Source: Linum tenue (taxonomy: Eukaryota; Streptophyta; Magnoliopsida; Malpighiales; Linaceae). Taken from it: a stretch of DNA of 64,000 nucleotides. How positions within the stretch are numbered: position 1 is the stretch's first letter; each line of letters opens with the position of its first letter. Shown one piece after another: positions 46,939 through 57,387 of this stretch. The notes below the pieces were generated by a model. The model ran no database searches. It was not told where the DNA came from and saw only the letters and a list, made by a program, of their open reading frames with translations. Location: assembly GCA_946122785.1 (NCBI GenBank), contig CAMGYJ010000006.1:53340066-53404065 (forward strand), given 5' to 3'. The translations under genes and the position numbers were made by a program.

Positions 46939-48381
46939 TGACTCGCTAAAACACAACTCCTAACAATGGCCAAGTGTAACCAATGAAAGGGACTGCAGTA
47001 TAGTGGCTCAAGTAATAAATATCGAATCCACGGGTCTCTAGAGTTACTATTACTCAGCTTCAGTTCATTATCTAGCAAAACAGATTAAGATGAAAGAACT
47101 AAAACTACTCTAGCAAACTACAGTTAAAGTTAATCTAATTACAGGTTGGGAACTCACTTAGGTATGATTCCCCCTAGCCACTAGCCAGATTAATGATTGA
47201 TGATTTCTAACTTGTTTCACTTTCATTCACAATGCGGAGAATCCTTGACTAGACCTTGAGTCTCGACTAAAGGAACAAGGCCCTCTTGAGTCAATTGCCT
47301 AGAGGGACGTATCCTTCTCTAGAACAACCGATCAAGGCGTTCTGAACTAGACTCCCTCTATCGAAAGAGGTTCTCAATCGATACAAAGCAGTGAATCAAC
47401 CCTCGACTAAAGCAATCGATCCACTACTATCAATCTATGGTGCTCTATTGACCTAATCAGGTATTCGCTCTCATAGGATCAAAGCAGAATCAATAATCTC
47501 GACTAAAGCAGAATTGAATCGTGAAAACATGCATAGATTGAATATGAACTCAAGATTATCAAGTCATAGTACTCATACAATCATCCAATCAAACAAACAT
47601 AGCTAGGGTTCCTCAAAACCTAAGTGAAGGGAAGTTACTCCATAGAGAAGAGAGAGACTGCAGAAATCTGATCTAGATCTTCAATCTCCATCTCCAAGCT
47701 TGATTCCCGAGCTCCAATGGCGAAGAAATCCTCCAAAATAGCTCCAAGAATGTTCCCAAGTCGCTCTCTCTCTCTAGGGTTCGTCCCTTGGGTGTTTGGG
47801 ATCCAAAACCCAGCTCTCCCTCTCCTTTGGCTCGAATTTGGGTTAAAAAACCCGATTCTGGGCAAAACACGGTCGCGGGCACGGCCGTGCTTTGCTTTTG
47901 ACCGCCCGTGTTTTGCCCCGTGTTAAAAACACGCTCGGTCGCGTCGGTCAAAACACGGTCATGCCTAAATATGGGCACGGCCGTGTTTTGATTTAGGCGC
48001 GCCCGTGTTTTTACTGCCGAACTTGTTCCCCTATATTCAATGCTTCGTTTCTCCCTCGTCCGGACTCCGAATCAGTAGCCGTTTGATCCCAGACGCTCGT
48101 AGTCTCGTCCTCTTTCTTTTCATGACAAGCTTGCATAATTCTTTGTCCATAAAATGAGGTGGAAATCCATTCTTCTTCAGGTCATGCCCGAGTTTCTGCT
48201 CCCGAATCGCCAATTGATCTCTGATTGACTTGAAACTTGCGCCTATGCTTCACTTTATGTGCTAGGACCTGAAATATGACAAAGGAACACAACCTAGCTT
48301 AAAATAGGCCAAAGATGTGATAATTAAAGCTCAAACGATCAAGAAACACAGGGGAAAACATGTGCAAATATCGAGTCATCA
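46939..48381 (-). repeat. 5' LTR of element C (1443 bp)
   Basis: Nearly identical to 42763-44205 (see that entry). Ends tcatca at 48381, followed by the cttct duplication. Confidence 0.95.
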
Positions 48382-48386
48382 CTTCT

Positions 48387-48474
48387 CCATGTGGGTCTAA
48401 ACCTAATCCAATAACAGCGAGACCCCCGGTTACCAGTCGTAGCGGCTGATAATCCGAGTCAAGTCATATCAACA
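48387..48474 (-). repeat. 3' LTR of element B, U3 part
   Basis: Continues B's LTR after the C insertion and its cttct duplication (48382-48386), ending in catatcaaca. It lacks about 52 bp relative to the other LTR, and a ~17-bp block (aacagcgagacccccgg) differs from it. On the minus strand a polypurine-like aaggtggagatt precedes it. Confidence 0.85.
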
Positions 48475-48568
48475 AATCTCCACCTTGACTTGAATCCTCT
48501 TCCTCTGAAATCTCTGATGTACTCTGCTCCTTCTCTCTCTCCCGCCATCAATGCCCCGTAGGGCGGAG

Positions 48569-51500
48569 TCACCCACTCAAGACATTCAGCAAGTCCAAGC
48601 AGTGTTGGAACTTGCCATGTGGAACCGGCTTCGTAAACATATCAGCAGGATTATCCGCGGTGCCAACCTTCCTCACCTTAATCCTCTTCTCTGTCCTCAA
48701 GAAATGATACCTCACATCGATGTGCTTAGTCCTCTCATGGTGGACTTGATCCTTGGCCAAGCATATTGCACTCAAACTGTCGCAATACACCACTGCCTGA
48801 TCATGATGTAGACCAAGATCACCAACCAGTCCCTTCAACCATATTCCCTCCTTGGCAGCTTCTGTCAACGCCATATACTCTGCCTCAGTAGTAGACAATG
48901 TCACCGCCGACTGCAAAGTTGCCTTCCAGCTCACTACAGAACTCCCAAGAGTGAATACATAACCGGTCATCGATCTCCTCGTGTCAACATCTCCAGCATA
49001 GTCCGAGTCAGAATACGCAGACACCAAGCACTCTGTATCACTTCCGAAGCTAATCCCCACATCAGGTGTACCCTTAAGGTACCGGAAGATCCTCTTCACA
49101 GCCTGCCAATGCTCCTTCCCAGGTTGTATCATAAACCTGCTAACAACACTAACAGCATGTGCAAGATCAGGTCTAGTGCATACCATAGCGTACATCAAGC
49201 TACCTACTGCACTAGCATATGGGACTCTCGACATGTACTCCTTCTCAGCCTCTGACTGCGGTGCATAAGCTGAGGATAGATGAACATTTGAAGCACTAGG
49301 AGTATTTAAGGGCTTTGCTGAAGACATGCCAAACCTCGACAATATCTTCTGGATGTAGCTCTTCTGTGACAAGAAAAGCTTCTTCTTCGACCTGTCCCTG
49401 TAAATCTCCATACCCAAGATCTTCTGAGCAGCTCCCAAATCCTTCATCTCAAACTCAGCACTGAGAAGCCCCTTTAACTTCTGGATATCAGACTTTGACC
49501 TCGCAGCTATGAGCATATCATCCACATACAGAACTAGATATATCATCGAACCATCTTCTGCCTTGCTGTGATATACACAACAATCATATGGACTTCTGTT
49601 GTAGCCCAGCTCAAGCATGTAGCTGTCAAATCTCTTGTACCACTGCCTCGGAGATTGCTTAAGTCCATACAAGGACTTCTTCAGCTTACAAACATAGTCT
49701 TCTTTTCCTGGAACCTCGAATCCTTCTGGCTGAGTCATGTAAATTTCTTCCTCCAACTCTCCATGCAGGAAAGCTGTCTTCACGTCTAGCTGCTCAAGCT
49801 CCAAGTCATAATGTGCCACTATTGCTAGTAGCACTCTGATCGAAGTATGTCTGACAACTGGTGAGAAAATCTCATTGTAGTCAACTCCTTCCCTCTGCGA
49901 GAAGCCTCGTGCAACCACCCGAGCTTTAAATTTCATGCCCTCTTTAGAAGTGATTCCTTCCTTCTTCTTGTAGATCCACTTGTTTGTAACAATCTTCCTT
50001 CCCTGTGGTCGTTTGACTAGCTCCCAAGTCTGATTCCTGTCATGGGATTCCATCTCATCTCCCATTGCGGCAAGCCACTGATCGGCTTCACCACCTGAAA
50101 CTGCTTCTCTATAGGACTGTGGCTCTCCTGCATCCACTTCTTCAGCAACCTGAAATGAATACGCCACCATGTCCTCGAAGCCATACCTCTGTGGAGGTAC
50201 TCCTGCAGTCGCTCTCTTCGGTCTACCGGAAGCCATAGACTGTTGAGCTCGTACACTGGACTCTGAACTTCCTGGCTCTGCAGAGACATCCTCATCATGT
50301 TGATCTTCTCCACCTTGGTGCTCAAACTCACTCTCATTGAGAGTTTGCAGCTCCACCTGTTTATCAACATTCCTGCTACCTTCAACAACAGTAACCTTCA
50401 ACATGGGGTTAAACATAGACTTCTCATCAAATATCACATTTCTACTAAGTATAACTCGATGCTCAGAAGGTGACCAGACTCGAAATCCCTTAACTCCATC
50501 TCCGTAACCCACAAATACACCCTTCTTTGCCCTTGGGTTCAGCTTACCCTCATCCACATGATAATAAACAGGACACCCAAAAACTTTCAGTGAAGAGTAA
50601 TCAGCAGGCTTACCATACCACACCTCATAAGGAGTCTTACACTCGATACCTGTGTGAGGTCCACAGTTGATCAGGAAGCACGCCATGTTTACTGCTTCTG
50701 CCCAGAATCTTCTCTCTAGTCCAGCATTAGAGAGCATGCACCGTGCTCTCTCCAACAATGTCTGGTTCATTCTTTCTGCAACGCCATTCTGCTGAGGTGT
50801 ATCTCTAACAGTCCGATGACGGGCAATCCCTTCATCTTTGCAGAATTCGTTGAACTCAGAACTGCAAAACTCCAGACCATTGTCCGTTCGCAGCTTCTTG
50901 ATCTTCTTCCCGGTCTGATTCTCCACCAATGTCTTCCACTGCTTGAACTTCGTGAAAGCCTCACTTTTCTGCTTCATCATGAAAATCCAAGTAAATCTCG
51001 AATAATCATCAATAATAGACAGAAAATACCTGCTGCCTCCAATGGATTCAACTCGTGAAGGACCCCAACAGTCAGAGTGGAGGTAATCTAGTATCCCCTT
51101 CGTCCGGTGGATACCCTTCTTGGGAAACTTGCTGCGATGTAGCTTCCCAAACACACAATGCTCACAGAATTCCAAATTCTGCACCTTGTGCCCGCAAAGA
51201 AGATCCCTCTTCGATAGAACTTGCATCCCCCGTTCACTCATATGCCCCAGTCTCATGTGCCAGAGAGTGGTCATATCTTCCTGTTGAACCTGAGACGATG
51301 CAACTGCAGCAGAACCAGACAACACAGACCCTTGTAATGCATACAAGGTCCCACGCTTCACGCCCTTCAGTACCTTCCTCGAACCCTTGCAGACATACAC
51401 AACTCCACCTTTTCCTTTGAAGCTGAAGCCCTTGCTGTCGAGTAGACTCAAGGAGATCAGGTTCTTCGTCATTCGTGGAACATGTCTGACATCATTCACG

Positions 51501-52513
51501 GTACAGAACGAACCATCATGTGTCCGAACCTTTATGGACCCGATTCCAACAACCTTGCAGACAGCTCCATTAGCCATGACCACGTTACCACCATCTATCT
51601 GCTCGTAGGTTGTGAAGCAATCCCTGTTCGGAGACATATGATATGAGGCTGCAGTATCCAGAAACCACACATCACCACAATGTGCCTTCTCATCTACAGC
51701 CAAGGCGAGATCGTCTTCAGAACTGTTGTCCACTTCTGCCACGGCAACTGAACCTTGTTTCTTCTGTTGCCCTCTTCTCTTGGGACAGTTGTACTTCCAA
51801 TGCCCCACTTCCTTACAGTTGTGACAAGCATCACCTGGCTGTGGACCGGGACCCTTGGAATTCTTGCTCGAATTCCCTTTACCAGATTTCTTCTTTCCCT
51901 TTCCACCTGTAACAGCCAAACCCGATGCCTCACCACCTGTACCAGATCCGGACGCCTTATGTCTGATCTCTCTCGTATGAAGAGCAGACCTGACATCCTC
52001 CAACGACACGCTTTCTTTACCGGCAATAAAAGAATCGACGAAATTCTCATATGAACTCGGCAAAGAAACCAGCAGGATTAGGGCAGCATCCTCGTCATCA
52101 ACTTGAACATCTATATTACGCAGATCCAGCAAAATAGAGTTAAGTTGTTCGAGATGTTCCCTCAAAGGCGTACCTTCTTGCATCCTCAAGCTGAACAACC
52201 GTTGCTTGAGATGCAGCTTGTTGGTTAGAGACTTAGTCATGTACAGACTCTCTAGTTTCAACCACAAGCCCGCGGCAGTCTTCTCAGCAGCGACTTCAAT
52301 GATGACGTCATCAGACAACGATAGCATGATGGTCGAGTGGGCCTTCTCCTCCAGGGTATTCCACTCATCGTCATCGACCGCTGCCTTCTTCTGTTTCGCA
52401 GACAGCGGCCCCCACAGCCCTTGCTGTTTTAGTAAAGCCTGCATCTTGATCTGCCATATAGCGAAGCTGTTCTTCCCCGTGAACTTTTCGATCTTCATGT
52501 TCACCGACGTCAT
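48569..52513 (-). CDS. Intact Gag-Pol polyprotein of Tork-like element B (about 1,314 aa)
   Basis: The ATG at 52513 ([20 protein letters not shown]) is the expected gag start. The frame happens to be open 55 codons further up, through the primer site into the LTR. Domains in order: gag core; zinc knuckle [14 protein letters not shown]; protease DTAASYHMS; pre-integrase [13 protein letters not shown]; integrase core with [16 protein letters not shown] and [14 protein letters not shown], which show the expected D, D and E; reverse transcriptase with [12 protein letters not shown] and the YVDDM catalytic box; RNase H with YSDSDYAGD and [11 protein letters not shown]; end at IDVRYHFLR and TKPVPHGK. 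I see no stop or shift. Resembles the Tnt1/Tork lineage. Possibly competent for copying. Confidence 0.93.
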   Translation of the reverse strand: MTSVNMKIEKFTGKNSFAIWQIKMQALLKQQGLWGPLSAKQKKAAVDDDEWNTLEEKAHSTIMLSLSDDVIIEVAAEKTAAGLWLKLESLYMTKSLTNKLHLKQRLFSLRMQEGTPLREHLEQLNSILLDLRNIDVQVDDEDAALILLVSLPSSYENFVDSFIAGKESVSLEDVRSALHTREIRHKASGSGTGGEASGLAVTGGKGKKKSGKGNSSKNSKGPGPQPGDACHNCKEVGHWKYNCPKRRGQQKKQGSVAVAEVDNSSEDDLALAVDEKAHCGDVWFLDTAASYHMSPNRDCFTTYEQIDGGNVVMANGAVCKVVGIGSIKVRTHDGSFCTVNDVRHVPRMTKNLISLSLLDSKGFSFKGKGGVVYVCKGSRKVLKGVKRGTLYALQGSVLSGSAAVASSQVQQEDMTTLWHMRLGHMSERGMQVLSKRDLLCGHKVQNLEFCEHCVFGKLHRSKFPKKGIHRTKGILDYLHSDCWGPSRVESIGGSRYFLSIIDDYSRFTWIFMMKQKSEAFTKFKQWKTLVENQTGKKIKKLRTDNGLEFCSSEFNEFCKDEGIARHRTVRDTPQQNGVAERMNQTLLERARCMLSNAGLERRFWAEAVNMACFLINCGPHTGIECKTPYEVWYGKPADYSSLKVFGCPVYYHVDEGKLNPRAKKGVFVGYGDGVKGFRVWSPSEHRVILSRNVIFDEKSMFNPMLKVTVVEGSRNVDKQVELQTLNESEFEHQGGEDQHDEDVSAEPGSSESSVRAQQSMASGRPKRATAGVPPQRYGFEDMVAYSFQVAEEVDAGEPQSYREAVSGGEADQWLAAMGDEMESHDRNQTWELVKRPQGRKIVTNKWIYKKKEGITSKEGMKFKARVVARGFSQREGVDYNEIFSPVVRHTSIRVLLAIVAHYDLELEQLDVKTAFLHGELEEEIYMTQPEGFEVPGKEDYVCKLKKSLYGLKQSPRQWYKRFDSYMLELGYNRSPYDCCVYHSKAEDGSMIYLVLYVDDMLIAARSKSDIQKLKGLLSAEFEMKDLGAAQKILGMEIYRDRSKKKLFLSQKSYIQKILSRFGMSSAKPLNTPSASNVHLSSAYAPQSEAEKEYMSRVPYASAVGSLMYAMVCTRPDLAHAVSVVSRFMIQPGKEHWQAVKRIFRYLKGTPDVGISFGSDTECLVSAYSDSDYAGDVDTRRSMTGYVFTLGSSVVSWKATLQSAVTLSTTEAEYMALTEAAKEGIWLKGLVGDLGLHHDQAVVYCDSLSAICLAKDQVHHERTKHIDVRYHFLRTEKRIKVRKVGTADNPADMFTKPVPHGKFQHCLDLLNVLSG

Positions 52514-52552
52514 TCTTCTGAATCGAAAAACCCTAGCCTGATTTCCAGCCGC

Positions 52553-52564
52553 GGCTCTGATACC
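52553..52564 (-). other. Primer binding site of element B (tRNA-iMet)
   Basis: The minus strand reads tggtatcagagc, the exact Ty1/copia consensus, three bases inside the 5' LTR end at 52568. Confidence 0.9.
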
Positions 52565-52567
52565 ACT

Positions 52568-52919
52568 TGTTATAAACGCGCTGCTACGGATCGGGAAATC
52601 GCCGGAATCGACAAAGCAAGAATACGAAAGCGAGAATCGAAAGAACACAGACACACGATTTACGTGGTTCACTAACACGATGTGTGTTAGCTAGTCCACG
52701 GGCGAGAGAGAGCCAGTTTCACTATATCTGAGGAGATTACAGATTACAGAGGAGTATGAGAAGTATTTATAGTACTTCTCCATGTGGGTCTAAACCTAAT
52801 CCAATCTAGCAAAGGAAACGGTTACAGACCAGGCCCAGAACCCGAACCCAAATAACATTGAGCTCATAATCCGATTACCAGTCGTAGCGGCTGATAATCC
52901 GATTCAAGTCATATCAACA
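52568..52919 (-). repeat. 5' LTR of element B (352 bp)
   Basis: Begins (plus-strand order) tgttataaacgcg and ends catatcaaca. On the minus strand a TATA-like ctataaatac at about 52764-52773 should drive the gag-pol ORF. gatac follows at 52920-52924. Confidence 0.92.
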
Positions 52920-52924
52920 GATAC

Positions 52925-53325
52925 TTATTCTCCCTGTCCCGGATACCACGTAAAAATTGCCTCTGTGTTCATCGCGTTCAGTTTTCTAAATTGCTTAACA
53001 GTTTAGCTGTTTGCTGAAGTGTGATTGATACAGGGAAGACGAACAGAAGCAGAGTCTGGAAGGAAGAAGCCTCCTCTGCTTCGAGGTTGTGCCGAGTCTG
53101 AAACCAAAGAATTGGGCTCACTGAATAAATTGTCTGGGCCGAAAACTTAAATTATAACAAACAGGCCCATTGTCTAGTTTAGGTTTATTTTCGATTTACA
53201 ACCTTGGTTTCTTACGTTGAGTTCACATCTTTCTCAATTGACTCTAGGATTTTTCTAGGGTTCCTCTTTGCAGAATCAAAGAACACGATTTTCTTCTTAG
53301 GTCTCGCGCTCGACCTCTTTCTACA
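52925..53325 (+). repeat. 3' LTR of element A, second part
   Basis: Resumes the A LTR at ttattctccctgtccc and ends tctttctaca at 53325. Differences from the 5' LTR are scattered substitutions. Confidence 0.92.
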
Positions 53326-54100
53326 CGAAGGTGTTTTCATACAGCGAGAGGCGGTTGCAACTAGTGGAGAAACCCCACTCTTAGACGATTTATCAAAGAA
53401 TATTGAATGAAGCTAGAAAATTAGCTCTCTTGACTAATCGACTAAGGGATGCTCAGAGCACTTCCTCGGAAACTAATCTGGATGGCGAAATAACAACCAA
53501 TCATGATAGGTTCATGGCACTAAATCGATGTTTGAAGCTTGCCCACAATTTCCCTAGGTGGGTAACCCAAGTAGTCAAGAAATCTAGCTTTTTCTAGCCT
53601 CAAAAAGGGGATTTCCTCCACCTATGTCAACTTGACCTAATTATGAGATATGAAGAACAATACTCAAGAATTCTGAAAATTACCTCAAACATCGTACTAA
53701 ATTCAAACCACACACATAAAATCAATCCATACAACCTAGCACATCTCTAGGCTAGGGTTCACAACACCCAAGTAAGAAGGAAAACTACTCAATAGCTAGG
53801 CTAGGGATTACAATAAAGAGGAGAGAAATAACCATGGTGTGATGTTTGTCTTCCTTCCTAGCTTGTTACTGAAATCACTCTTAGGAGATTAAAATCTTCA
53901 CTCCTCTAGCTAAGAGAAAACCCTAAATCTCATCTTCATTTGTTCGTCAGTTTCTCTCCCTCATTTCTGAAGAAGATGGCCACTCTCTAACTAGGATTCT
54001 CCCTCTCTTATTTCATCTTTCTTCCTCTTTTATACTCCACTCGGACATGGTCTTGAAAACGTGCCTGTGAACTTGGGCAAAAACGCATCGTTCCATTTAG
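53326..54100 (-). repeat. LTR G copy, right part, host of element A
   Basis: Matches 60510-60785 (ggttgcaactagtggaga, ggttcatggcactaaat) and continues to a TATA-like tataaaag (minus strand, about 54030) and a short stretch of motif cluster. It then gives way to a plus-strand LTR. The 53204-53597 frames are chance. Confidence 0.65.
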
Positions 54101-54600
54101 CATTGATTTGGGCCTAATTGTAAACTTTTTATCCCTATTTTTCTTTGATGTTTGTTGCAATTGAACTCCAAGAGGGGTGGTTTTACGCGAGATTTCTTGT
54201 ATTTTAGTGTGTTTCAGATCCTAATAGGTGAAACCAACCCCGAAGTCGAAAGTTGGAAGAAAAGGAGCAAAGACCTGGCAAAGAGGAGGAGACAGCCACC
54301 GTTCACGGTCTGACATTGGAGTTCACGGTCTTACAGAACCGTGATCTGGAACCACATCCGTGAACCATGGAGCATCCAGAGAGGATTTTGAGGTCACTGA
54401 CGTCAAGGCTGTTCACGGCCGCTAAGACCGTGAACTACAACCACAAACCGTGAACTCACAGAAGCGAAGCAGTGCATTTCGATCCAGCACGCTGTGTTTA
54501 CTTTCATTTGCTCGCTTCTGCTTTGCTAGAGTCTTCTTCCCCGGATTATCGAAATGCGAAGAGATTTTTCAAGAGTGAGAGGAAGCGAGAGCGAAGACAA
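54101..54600 (+). repeat. Athila-like LTR (plus strand) with ccgtgaac motif cluster
   Basis: The segment carries the LTR head pattern (tttcagatcctaataggtg, equivalent to tttcaggtcctagcac in other copies). The motif cluster at 54300-54470 has gttcacggtc twice, accgtgatct, and an inverted repeat, gttcacgg and ccgtgaac, at 54411-54435. No TATA box or LTR end is clear. Confidence 0.5.
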
Positions 54601-55190
54601 GAGATTACATAAAACGAATATAAGAAAACTCAGCTAAATAAGCATACAAATTTTGCCTTCTTCGTCGAATGAGAAAGAGGTAGATTGGAAGGGAAAAGAA
54701 ATTTTGGTGAAGATTATGGAAAAACAAATGATGAGAATCAAAGAAAAATAATAAAAATTTCAAATGGAAGAGAGATTTTTAGATTCTTCCTTCTCCTCAT
54801 CGTTCTTCTTTACCTTCTTCTTACGTCTTCTTCACCTCTTTTTATTTTTTATTTCTTCTTCTTCAGCTTCAGCTTCTCCTTCGTTCATCTCCTTCTAACA
54901 AAGTAGTGTCTTTCAATTTGGGGCTCCGCCGGCACTGCGTTGTCGCTTCCTCTTCAAGAGAAAGGTAAGAGAGAGGTCGGTTGTTCTGTACTTTTTTCTT
55001 TCTTTCTCCTTCGTGTGGCAGGCAAGGAGAGTTGGTATGAGGAGAGATGAAGAAGAAGAAGAAGACACGAGAAAGAAGTTTTTGTGGCTGGGAAGAGGGG
55101 AAGAAGGAAAAGAAACAAAAAACACCAGAAAGATACTTAAAGTTTCTTTACTTGCGAAATGGTCACTCCCTTGATCATATCGACCCAACC
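54601..55190. other. Low-complexity pyrimidine/purine-rich stretch, no gene
   Basis: Long CTT-rich (54770-54895) and GAA-rich (55040-55125) runs dominate. The small frames (54685-54906 plus, 54913-55212 minus) simply translate these runs. It may be a decayed LTR end. Confidence 0.4.
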
Positions 55191-56860
55191 TATTAATCAC
55201 AAAAGCATGCAAAACTCATTCTCGACCCAAAATTTATTAACATCGAGTTTTACTCGTTTTAATCAGGTCAAATTAGGCAAAATACCTGTTGATCTAGGCA
55301 TGTAAAACTCATTTGCAACCATAAATGCATCAACACCAAGTTCAACTCGTTCTAACTGGGTCGAGTTACGTCGAATACCAATTGAGCCAAGCGTATAAAA
55401 ATCGTTGTTGACCAAAAATTCGCCAACACCGGATTCAACTTGTCTCAACCGAGTCGAATTAAGGCTCATTGATTTAAGCATGTAAAACGCATTATCGCCG
55501 TAAATTCGCCAACACCGAGTTCAAGCGTGGAAAAATTGTTCTCGACTGAAAAGTCATCAACACTGGATCCAACTTGCCTTAACTGGTTGAATTATATCAA
55601 ATGCACATTTATTTGAGCATGTAAAACCTGTCGTTGACAAAAAAATTGTCAATACCGGTTCAACATCGATTCAAGCATGTAAAAAGTGTTTTCGGCCAAA
55701 CATTCGTCAACATCAAATCAACTCACCCTAACCGGGTCGAATTAGGTCCAATACCCATTGATGCAAGCGTGCAAAACTTGTTGTCAACCAAAAACTCGTC
55801 AACACCAGATTCAACTCGCCTTAACCTGGTCGAACTAGGTCAAATATACATTGATTTGAGCGTGTAAAACTTGTTGTTGACCAAAAATTCATCAATATCG
55901 GTTGAACATTGATTCAAGCGTGTAAAATTTCCAGAAATTCATCAGCACCGAATTCAACTCGCCTTAACCGGGTCAAATTAGGTCGAATACACATTGATTT
56001 AAGCGTTTGTCGACCCAAAACTTGGAAAAATCGAGTTCAACTCACTTTAATTAGGTCGAATACCCATTGATTTGGGTTCCATTAGGGTTCAGTTGTCATA
56101 AGTTAAATGATTAGAAACTTAATGGCATAAAAAAATCCTCCAAGCTCTGAGCGTGTAATACTCGTTGTTGACCAAAGATTAACCAGTTGAACATTACTCC
56201 AAAAATTCGTTAACACCGAATTTAAATCGCCTTGACCGGATCGAATTAGGGCAATTTGAGAGTGTGAAACTCATTGTCGACCCAAAATTTGTAAAAACTT
56301 GCTTTAAACGGGTTGAATTAGGTCGAATACCCATTGATTTGGGTTCAATTGGTATAAGTTTATTAATTAGAACCTTAATGACAGAAAAACTACTCCAAAT
56401 TTGGTTAATTACAAAAGGGTCACTCTAGAAAAAATCCTCCAAGCTTTGAGCGTGCAAAACTCGTTGGTGACAAAATAAAACCGGTTGAACATTGATTCAC
56501 GCGTGTAAAAACTCGATTTAAATGGGTCGAATTAGGTCAAATACCCATTGATTTGGGTTCAATTAGAGTTCAATTGGCATAAGTAAATTACAAAACCGTT
56601 AAAACTCACTCTAACTGGGTCGGATTAGATCGAATACCCATTGATTTGTGCTTGTAAAACTCTCTTGTCCACCCAAAAATTTGTCAACGGGTTCAACTTT
56701 CTTTAATCGGGACAACATTAGGTCGAATATCCATTGATTTAAGCATGTAAAACTTGATGTCCACCCAAAATTTGTCAATGTCGGATTCAACTCGCTTTAA
56801 CCGGGTCAAGTTAGGTCGAATACACATTGATTTGGGTTCAAATCGGGCTCAATTGTTTTA
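55190..56860. repeat. Degenerate tandem array, ~91-bp unit
   Basis: The unit contains gcgtgtaaaactygttgt, then ttcgtcaacaccg, then ttcaactcgccttaaccggg and tcgaattaggtcgaatac. Unit starts near 55299, 55390, 55479, 55618, 55676, 55768, 55860 and 55918 show spacings of about 90 bp mixed with shortened units of 46-58 bp. From 56050 onward units alternate with another block (gatttgggttcaattag). The 77-codon frame at 55634 is the array translated. It ends about 500 bp before the protease gene. Confidence 0.75.
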
Positions 56861-56984
56861 AGATGATTAATTAGAACCACAATGGCATTTAAACTCCTCC
56901 AAACTTTAGGCAATTACAAAAGAGCCCCTTATTAAATGTGTCTCTAAGGAATAGTAAAATCTTACATGTTCTTTTAAAAAGATA

Positions 56985-57014
56985 AAATAATAATAATAAT
57001 AATAATAATAATAT
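56985..57014. repeat. (AAT)n microsatellite
   Basis: About nine consecutive aat repeats between the tandem array and the protease gene. Likely length-polymorphic. Confidence 0.9.
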
Positions 57015-57026
57015 CGATTTAACTAA

Positions 57027-57155
57027 AAGATCGACATTGATTGCATTGCTTTACTTGAGAATTTTATATCTTAAATTATTAGTTCAGTTCGTTAATATAA
57101 CAATTAGATACTGATGAATGCCGCCCTTGTGCTGGAAGTATTAGAATTATCGGTG
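57027..57155 (+). repeat. Copia LTR fragment upstream of the protease gene
   Basis: About 90% identical to 33957-34088, which ends shortly before a copia primer site. Its right edge lies about 150 bp from the gene's TATA box, so it forms the distal promoter. Confidence 0.6.
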
Positions 57156-57303
57156 GTGATTGATTCTGAATTGTTTTCTCAGTACCAACGGTTACATCCA
57201 GCCAAAGAAAAGGCTATCTACCTTGACCACCATTTTATCCGCAAACTTGGACCTTAATCAAAATCATGCTATAATTTGGAACCACCAACTGAAAATGGAG
57301 GAC

Positions 57304-57309
57304 TATAAA
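57304..57309 (+). promoter_or_regulatory. TATA box of the cysteine protease gene
   Basis: tataaa at 57304-57309 in gactataaaatcacc, 79 bp before the ATG at 57388. This predicts transcription start near 57335 and a 5' leader of about 50 bases. Confidence 0.65.
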
Positions 57310-57387
57310 ATCACCACAAGTCCGAGTTGTATGTCATCAAACACCTTCCTCAACAGCTCCTCTGAAATACTCCACCAGATAACAACA

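Larger units (their letters stand above)
42763..48381 (-). mobile_element. Non-autonomous Athila-type LTR element C (TR-GAG/LARD-like), 5.6 kb
   Basis: Two 1,443-bp LTRs (42763-44205 and 46939-48381) differ at only about three positions by eye. cttct flanks both ends exactly (42758-42762, 48382-48386). A tRNA-Asp primer site lies inside the right LTR, so C reads on the minus strand. The 2.7-kb internal part holds one 403-codon ORF and no protease, reverse transcriptase or integrase. It must have been mobilised by another element's enzymes. LTR layout and ends (tgactcgcta / tagcgagtca) match Athila element D. Very recent insertion. Confidence 0.93.
42551..52919 (-). mobile_element. Tork-like Ty1/copia element B, intact ORF, interrupted by element C
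   Basis: Flanked by gatac on both sides (42546-42550 and 52920-52924). Left LTR is 42551-42762 plus 48387-48474 (after removing C and its duplication); right LTR is 52568-52919 (352 bp). Without C the element is about 4.75 kb. The two LTRs look identical over most of their length, with one substitution and one ~50-bp replaced block, so the insertion is young. A single ORF of about 1,314 codons covers gag through RNase H, and primer site and polypurine tract are present. The 3' LTR is split by C ahead of its TATA box. Confidence 0.93.
35524..53325 (+). mobile_element. Sirevirus-like Ty1/copia element A (7.4 kb) split by nested elements
   Basis: The element proper is 35524-42550 plus 52925-53325. 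It has 911-bp LTRs (35524-36434; 42041-42550 joined to 52925-53325, also 911 bp), a Met-tRNA-type primer site, gag with two zinc knuckles, pol, an env-like ORF and a polypurine tract, the Sirevirus layout. Flanks are ggaag on the left and cgaag on the right, a 5-bp duplication with one mismatch. I count about 20 LTR differences by eye (about 2%). Inactivating changes are a gag stop, a frameshift in integrase, a 297-bp loss in pol and about 340 bp lost from the env-like ORF. Confidence 0.92.

Noticed and set aside
52514..52678. 55-codon upstream extension of the element B polyprotein
   Set aside because: It runs through the primer site into the LTR, which cannot be part of gag; the ATG at 52513 matches the usual start.
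54685..55212. Ser/Phe-rich ORFs with apparent membrane segments
   Set aside because: Direct translation of CTT and GAA runs.
55634..55867. 77-codon ORF
   Set aside because: It is the tandem array translated; the repeats, not a protein, explain the frame.
55190..56860. CRISPR-like array
   Set aside because: Units are diverged, contiguous and of variable length, with no conserved repeat plus unique spacers, and the genome is a plant.
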